Positions 59,835 through 64,000 of a stretch of 64,000 nt of DNA are shown here, piece by piece. Source of the stretch: Gimesia chilikensis (GTDB lineage Bacteria; Planctomycetota; Planctomycetia; Planctomycetales; Planctomycetaceae). A model generated the notes under the pieces. The model had not been told where the DNA came from, searched no databases, and was given only the letters and a program-made list of their open reading frames with translations. The position numbers and the translations under genes are program-made. The DNA lies in assembly GCF_007744075.1 (NCBI RefSeq), contig NZ_CP036266.1:7282564-7346563 (forward strand), in the 5' to 3' direction. Numbering within the stretch: position 1 is the stretch's first letter; each line of letters begins with the position of its first letter.

Positions 59835-59981
59835 GAAAGTCATTCTCCCGAAAGTCTGTTGAGAAATGAATCACACAAGAAAATTCAGGCACTAGCCAGG
59901 CGTCTGGGAACAGAGCATGCGATGTGACTTACCTGGAGATGATATTATGACCAGCTGCGGCCTGTGTGAGGTACCGCGCAT

Positions 59982-60009
59982 AAAAAAATCGCGAGTGAAT
60001 CGCGATTTT
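59982..60009 (-). terminator. Intrinsic terminator after tRNA-Pro
   Basis: A 10-bp perfect stem (AAAATCGCGA at 59985-59994 with TCGCGATTTT at 60000-60009) closes a GTGAA loop and, on the minus strand, is followed by seven T's. It lies about 75 bp after the tRNA. Confidence 0.85.
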
Positions 60010-60082
60010 CTGTGGTCCCGGTTTCTGATGGTTGTGTGCGAGATAAGATCTCGTAAACCCATTACCAGAAAGGGTTTAAAAG

Positions 60083-60157
60083 TCGGGGCGACACGATTCG
60101 AACGTGCGACCTCTTGCTCCCAAAGCAAGCGCTCTAGCCAAGCTGAGCTACGCCCCG
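60083..60157 (-). tRNA. tRNA-Pro (anticodon TGG)
   Basis: 75-nt cloverleaf on the minus strand. The acceptor stem CGGGGCG pairs with CGCCCCG, discriminator base A at 60083. D arm GTAGCTCAGCTTGGCTAGAGC, anticodon stem CTTGC-GCAAG around loop TTTGGGA (anticodon TGG), T arm ending GTTCGAATC. CCA is not encoded. A terminator follows, so it is a stand-alone tRNA gene. Confidence 0.95.
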
Positions 60158-60388
60158 TGACTTGTTAGTGGCACAGTTTAGAGAGACACGGAGAAGCCGT
60201 CAATGGTTCTCACTATTCTCTTCATAAAATAGGCCAGCTGAGTCGGTTGGAAGGATTCCAACGGAATTGACACGAATATTTAAGACTAGATCAGCATTCA
60301 GCGGGCAGATCTTTAATGAAATTCCCGCGAACACCAAATGGACGCTGTTTTCGGCTGATAAATGGATTGAAACAGGGTTTCCCGCCCT

Positions 60389-61081
60389 TTATGCCTCTTG
60401 TTCGAACAGATCGCGGACCAGGCCGATGGGGGTCTGGGCGAGGTGATCGTTCATTGCCTGGGCGGCTGCTTCCGGATCTCCTGAGGCGAGGGCCTGGACG
60501 ATGCGCAGGTGCTCTGCGTTTTCTTCCATACGGTCGTAGTCTTTGACGTTCTGCCGTTTGTTGTGACGGACCTGTCTGAGTGTGCGATGCAGGGCTTTGT
60601 AGCGGCTGATTTCGAGCACGAGCCGTTCGCTGTCACAGGCGCGGTAAATCAGTTCGTGCAGGTAGTCGTCCCATTCCTGGGTCTTTTCCGACCAGGCCAC
60701 GGTCCGCTTGGCCGTGGAAAGCTCAGTAAAGATCTGTTCCAGCTGGGCGAGTTCGTGGGGTGTGATGTGGCCGCAGGCACAGCGGGCGGCTTCACTCTCG
60801 AGGATGCGGCGGACCTGACAGATTTCGCGGAGTTCCCTGGCACCGAAGTTCCGCAGGACGGCGCCCCGGTTGGGATAGATTTCGACGATGCCAATGCCTT
60901 CCAGTTCGACGAGTGCTTCGCGGACGGGGGTGGCACTGACGTTCCATTCGCGGGCGAGGGACTGGACCGTCATCCGCTGGTTGGGCTGGTATTCACCCTG
61001 AAAAAACTTGAGCAGGACCTGCTGAACCAGGGTCTGGCGACGGGATCCATGCATTAACTCTTTGGAAACAACTGCAGCCAT
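60389..61081 (-). CDS. GntR-family transcriptional regulator (FCD/FadR type)
   Basis: 230 aa. The N-terminal winged helix reads GEYQPNQRMTVQSLAREWNV then VSATPVREALVELEGIG and GAVLRNFG. The FCD domain follows with QVRRILESEAARCA, WDDYLHELIYRACDS and EHLRIVQALASGDPEAAAQAM, which bind a metal and a small carboxylate ligand. It lies 63 bp downstream of the DUF1501 gene on the same strand and may regulate sugar-acid catabolism; the target is not identifiable here. Confidence 0.9.
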   Translation of the reverse strand: MAAVVSKELMHGSRRQTLVQQVLLKFFQGEYQPNQRMTVQSLAREWNVSATPVREALVELEGIGIVEIYPNRGAVLRNFGARELREICQVRRILESEAARCACGHITPHELAQLEQIFTELSTAKRTVAWSEKTQEWDDYLHELIYRACDSERLVLEISRYKALHRTLRQVRHNKRQNVKDYDRMEENAEHLRIVQALASGDPEAAAQAMNDHLAQTPIGLVRDLFEQEA

Positions 61082-61144
61082 TCACTTTTACTCTTTGAAA
61101 TTAAATTTACTTTTCGGTCGTAAAACTCAACTCACTCACACTGT

Positions 61145-62662
61145 TCAGGCCAGGATCTCTTTCACGACGGTCCCTTCTACATCAGTGAGTCGGCGTTCGA
61201 GGCCGTTGTGATAGAAGGTCAGGCGTTCGTGATCCAGTCCGAGCAGGTGGAGAATCGTCGCGTGGAAGTCGTGGACGGTGACGACATTGTCGACGGCCTT
61301 GTAGCCGAATTCATCCGTGGCTCCGTAGGTAAAGGGGGCTTTGACCCCTGCACCGGCGAGCCAGCAGGTGAAGCCTTCGGGATTGTGGTCGCGACCGCTG
61401 GCCCCTTTCTGGAAGGTGGGCATGCGACCGAATTCGGTACACCAGACGACCAGCGTGTCTTCGAGCAGGCCGCGCTGTTTCAGGTCTTTGATGAGAGCTG
61501 CGGTAGGCTGATCGAGGACCGGACCGTGGATGCTGTACTGATCCTTGATCTTTTTGTGTCCGTCCCAGTTGCTGACCCCTTCCCCGCCCGTCTGGTAAGC
61601 ACCGTTGAAAAGTTGAACGAAGCGGACGCCTTTCTCGATCAGGCGGCGGGCGAGGAGACAGTTCTTCGCGTAAGCCGCTTTGAGCTGGTTTTCGCTGTCA
61701 TCAATACCGTACATATGCAGCGTGCTGGCTGATTCCTGCGAGAGATCGCTGATTTCAGGGACGCTGAGCTGCATCCGGGCAGCCAGTTCGTAGCTGGAGA
61801 TGCGGGCTGCGAGTTCGGAATCGCCGGGGAAACGGGCCAGGTGCTGTTCGTTGAGCCTTTGCAGGAAACTGCGGGTGGCGCGATCGGTTTTTGCATTGAT
61901 GGACGCGGGACGGTCCAGGTTACGAATGGGCTGGGCAGCGTTGAAATCGGTTCCCTGGAAGGCCGCGGGGAGGAAGCCGGGCCCCCAGTTATTGACGGAG
62001 GCCTGCGGCGTGCCGCGGGGATCGGGTATCGCGACGTAGGACGGGAGGTCCTGATTTTCGCTCCCCAGAGCGTAGCTGGTCCAGGCGCCCATACTGGGGA
62101 AGCCGTCGAGGGTGAAACCGGTCGACATGTAGTTTTCGCCCGGACCGTGTGTGTTCGTCTTGCCTTTGATGGAATGCAGGAAGCAGATGTCGTCGGCCAG
62201 TTCCCCGAGGTGGGGCACGAGGTCGGAAATCATCTTGCCCGATTCGCCTCGCGGCTTGAACTTCCAGGGACTCTGAGTGAGGTTCCCCTGCTGCCCCTGG
62301 AAGGTGACGAGTTTGTCGCCGCCGGGCATCGGCTTGCCGTGCATTTTGACGAGCGACGGTTTGTAGTCGAACGTATCCAGATGACTGCAGGCTCCAGAGC
62401 AGAAAATGACGATGACATTTTTCGCCGCGGCCGGGAAATGGGCATCGCGGGGGGCGAAGGGCTTGCCGGGATCGATTTCGGGCCGGATGGGGGCTTTGCC
62501 CCCCACGGTCAACCGGGGTTCCTTCTCCGCGGCGAGCAGATGCTGTTCGGCGAGCATCGCGGAGAAAGCGATACTGCTCAAACCGCTGACGGTCTGACCG
62601 AGGAAGTTTCTGCGGTTGAGCAGATGACGATTCGCTGGAAACGGGTTTTGAGGAGCGCTCAT
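61145..62662 (-). CDS. DUF1501 domain protein (Tat-exported)
   Basis: 505 aa. NRRNFLGQ near residue 17 is a twin-arginine motif followed by a hydrophobic stretch ([14 protein letters not shown]), suggesting export by Tat. The DUF1501 core shows [51 protein letters not shown] and [19 protein letters not shown], a sulfatase/phosphatase-like alkaline phosphatase fold with conserved Asp/His. It directly follows the DUF1553 gene (30 bp), the standard planctomycete pair. The reaction is not known for the family. Confidence 0.9.
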   Translation of the reverse strand: MSAPQNPFPANRHLLNRRNFLGQTVSGLSSIAFSAMLAEQHLLAAEKEPRLTVGGKAPIRPEIDPGKPFAPRDAHFPAAAKNVIVIFCSGACSHLDTFDYKPSLVKMHGKPMPGGDKLVTFQGQQGNLTQSPWKFKPRGESGKMISDLVPHLGELADDICFLHSIKGKTNTHGPGENYMSTGFTLDGFPSMGAWTSYALGSENQDLPSYVAIPDPRGTPQASVNNWGPGFLPAAFQGTDFNAAQPIRNLDRPASINAKTDRATRSFLQRLNEQHLARFPGDSELAARISSYELAARMQLSVPEISDLSQESASTLHMYGIDDSENQLKAAYAKNCLLARRLIEKGVRFVQLFNGAYQTGGEGVSNWDGHKKIKDQYSIHGPVLDQPTAALIKDLKQRGLLEDTLVVWCTEFGRMPTFQKGASGRDHNPEGFTCWLAGAGVKAPFTYGATDEFGYKAVDNVVTVHDFHATILHLLGLDHERLTFYHNGLERRLTDVEGTVVKEILA

Positions 62663-62692
62663 GTGTGACTCTCAATGCCTGGTGAAGTTGAC

Positions 62693-64000
62693 CTATTGAA
62701 TAAACAGAAGCTCGTTGCTGTTGAGCAGCGCCCGGCAGAAAGCGGGCAGTTGTTCCGCCTGGATGAACTGAACGGAATCACTCAGTTCGGACTCGGTGGG
62801 GGGACGCGAATAACAAAGTTCGAAGGCCCGTTTGACCTGGGCCTGTTGATCGCCGGGATGCTCGCGTTCCAGACGCTGGGCGAACAGGTCGGCCTGTTGC
62901 AGCAGGAACCGGCTGTTGAACAGATTCAAAGCCTGCAGCGGCGTTGTGGAGCGACTGCGTTTGGCGACGGAGGTGGCAGCGTCGGGACAGTCGAATAGAC
63001 CGAAGACGGAATCCTGTTCCATGCGGACTTTGGTCATGTAGATCATGCGGCGCCAGTCAGCGGGACCGTAGGTTTTCTTGGGGTGATAGTGCCTTACGTT
63101 CTCTGCTTCGACTTCGAAAGCACTGAAACCGGGTCCGCCCATTTTCAGATCCAATACGCCGGTCACCGCGAGAATTGAATCGCGGATCGGTTCGGCTTCA
63201 AGACGGCGGGGCGGGAAACGCCACCAGAGCTGGGAGGCGGCATCCACCTTGAGTGCGCGGGGATTGGGTTGTCCGGACTGCTGATACGTGGCGGAGGTAA
63301 GAATCGTGCGATGAATGTGTTTGAGGGACCAGTCGTGCGCGATCAGTTCCTGCGCGAGCCAGTCGAGCAGTTCGGGGTGCGTGGGTGGCACGCCTCCGGC
63401 TCCAAAGTCGCTGGGCGTTGTTACCAGTCCCTTACCGAAGTGGAACTGCCAGAGGCGGTTCACGATGACGCGGGCAGTCAGCGGATTCTCGGGGGAAGCG
63501 ATCCACTCGGCCAGCCGTTTGCGGCGTTCATTTTCGGGAGCGGTGGTACTCAGTTTCAGATCGGTAAAGATCTCGGGGGCATTCGGCGGAACCTGTTCGC
63601 GTTTGGCCAGGGGTTCGCCACGATAGAGGCGGTGGGTCGGTCCAGGTGGCATGAATTTACCTGCATAGACGATGTCTGATTTCTGCAGGCGTTTGAGGTC
63701 GCTCTGTTGTTGCTTCAGTTCAGCGAGCAGCTGCTTCCCAGCCTGAGCCTCTTTGGCGGGCAGGTGGTCGAAATGGTAGGTGGTGCTGGCGGCCTGGAGT
63801 GTATCGGCAGGCAGCGTGAGGGGGAGTCGATCGCTTGAGCCGGCGATCGTCTGCCAGTCGGTGCCGGTCTCTGAGACTTCGATGACATAGTCGACGGGGA
63901 CGCGGTCGCTGTATCTGCCTTCACGATCCCTGCCCCATTCGATGCGATCGATGGTCGTGGTCTGCGGGAGTTCAATCTGAATCCAGCCGCCGCCGTTCTC
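62693..64000 (-). CDS. DUF1549/DUF1553 (PSCyt1/PSD1) protein, N-terminus beyond window
   Basis: 436 codons of a gene still open at the window edge. The visible part begins within a discoidin-like domain (GGWIQIELPQTTTIDRIEWG). It then shows DIVYAGKFMPPGPTHRLYRG and the DUF1553 region (ARVIVNRLWQFHFGKGLVTT, DFGAGGVPPTHPELLDWLA, SATYQQSG, FPPRRLEAEPIRDSILAVTG, DAATSVAKRSRSTTPLQALN). The usual N-terminal cytochrome c-like and DUF1549 parts must lie beyond the window. It is partnered with DUF1501 downstream. The catalytic role of this family is undetermined. Confidence 0.88.
   Translation of the reverse strand, partial: ENGGGWIQIELPQTTTIDRIEWGRDREGRYSDRVPVDYVIEVSETGTDWQTIAGSSDRLPLTLPADTLQAASTTYHFDHLPAKEAQAGKQLLAELKQQQSDLKRLQKSDIVYAGKFMPPGPTHRLYRGEPLAKREQVPPNAPEIFTDLKLSTTAPENERRKRLAEWIASPENPLTARVIVNRLWQFHFGKGLVTTPSDFGAGGVPPTHPELLDWLAQELIAHDWSLKHIHRTILTSATYQQSGQPNPRALKVDAASQLWWRFPPRRLEAEPIRDSILAVTGVLDLKMGGPGFSAFEVEAENVRHYHPKKTYGPADWRRMIYMTKVRMEQDSVFGLFDCPDAATSVAKRSRSTTPLQALNLFNSRFLLQQADLFAQRLEREHPGDQQAQVKRAFELCYSRPPTESELSDSVQFIQAEQLPAFCRALLNSNELLFIQ

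Noticed and set aside
61841..62668. Long plus-strand frame (275 codons) opposite the DUF1501 gene
   Set aside because: It mirrors a well-supported minus-strand gene and shows no domain.

Overview
The window looks like chromosome of a planctomycete, most probably a Gimesia/Planctomyces-type marine member of the Planctomycetaceae. This is inferred from gene content: a DUF1549/DUF1553 + DUF1501 pair, three periplasmic sulfatases, a DUF1080-glucose/sorbosone dehydrogenase fusion, two BlaI/M56 (BlaR1-like) pairs with planctomycete-style C-terminal extensions, a SUMF1-like protein with an N-terminal 'YHKWLGIPEK' module, a split transketolase and a two-subunit 2-oxoacid:ferredoxin oxidoreductase. 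I see no insertion sequence, integrase, CRISPR array, rRNA or origin. There is one tRNA (Pro, TGG).

Layout. 1-5.6 kb: a minus-strand operon with a large FAD/Fe-S oxidoreductase, then moaD, moaE, moaA and a class V aminotransferase/cysteine desulfurase that leaves the window. 5.8-12.5 kb: an exported hydrolase, mazG, an ornithine-cyclodeaminase-like gene, a double-GNAT protein and the split transketolase. 12.9-24 kb: a small zinc-finger-like protein, a sulfatase, a LON-domain protein, endonuclease III, dCTP deaminase, korAB, an Rv2258c-like methyltransferase and a second sulfatase. 24-33.4 kb: mostly small or hypothetical genes (ParB-like, YihY, DUF4112, ankyrin, GNAT, 2OG-Fe(II) oxygenase, a short Fur-like regulator) ending with the DUF1080-dehydrogenase fusion. 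33.44-34.75 kb: an AT-rich two-gene cassette encoding a HEPN-motif protein and a partner. This is the best candidate for an undescribed, possibly defensive, system. 35.1-38.2 kb: a MocR-type regulator divergent from a carboxymuconolactone decarboxylase-like/cupin/DoxX operon. 38.4-50.9 kb: small membrane proteins, a third sulfatase, the first BlaI/M56 pair, a bimodular SGNH + alpha/beta esterase and another hydrolase. 51-54.5 kb: the second BlaI/M56 pair. 54.7-64 kb: the SUMF1-like protein, a large MBL-fold protein, a HEAT-repeat protein, tRNA-Pro, a GntR/FCD regulator and the DUF1501-DUF1553 pair, which leaves the window.

How the genes fit together. Sulfatases, esterases, the DUF1080 protein and the DUF1553/DUF1501 pair fit degradation of sulfated or acetylated algal polysaccharides. 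MoaA/D/E and the desulfurase supply molybdopterin. The two BlaI/M56 pairs look like proteolytic sensor-repressor switches. Each has two upstream palindromes of 6-4-6 geometry overlapping a recognisable promoter, but the half-sites differ between the pairs. All functional calls come from reading motifs and context; no database search was run.
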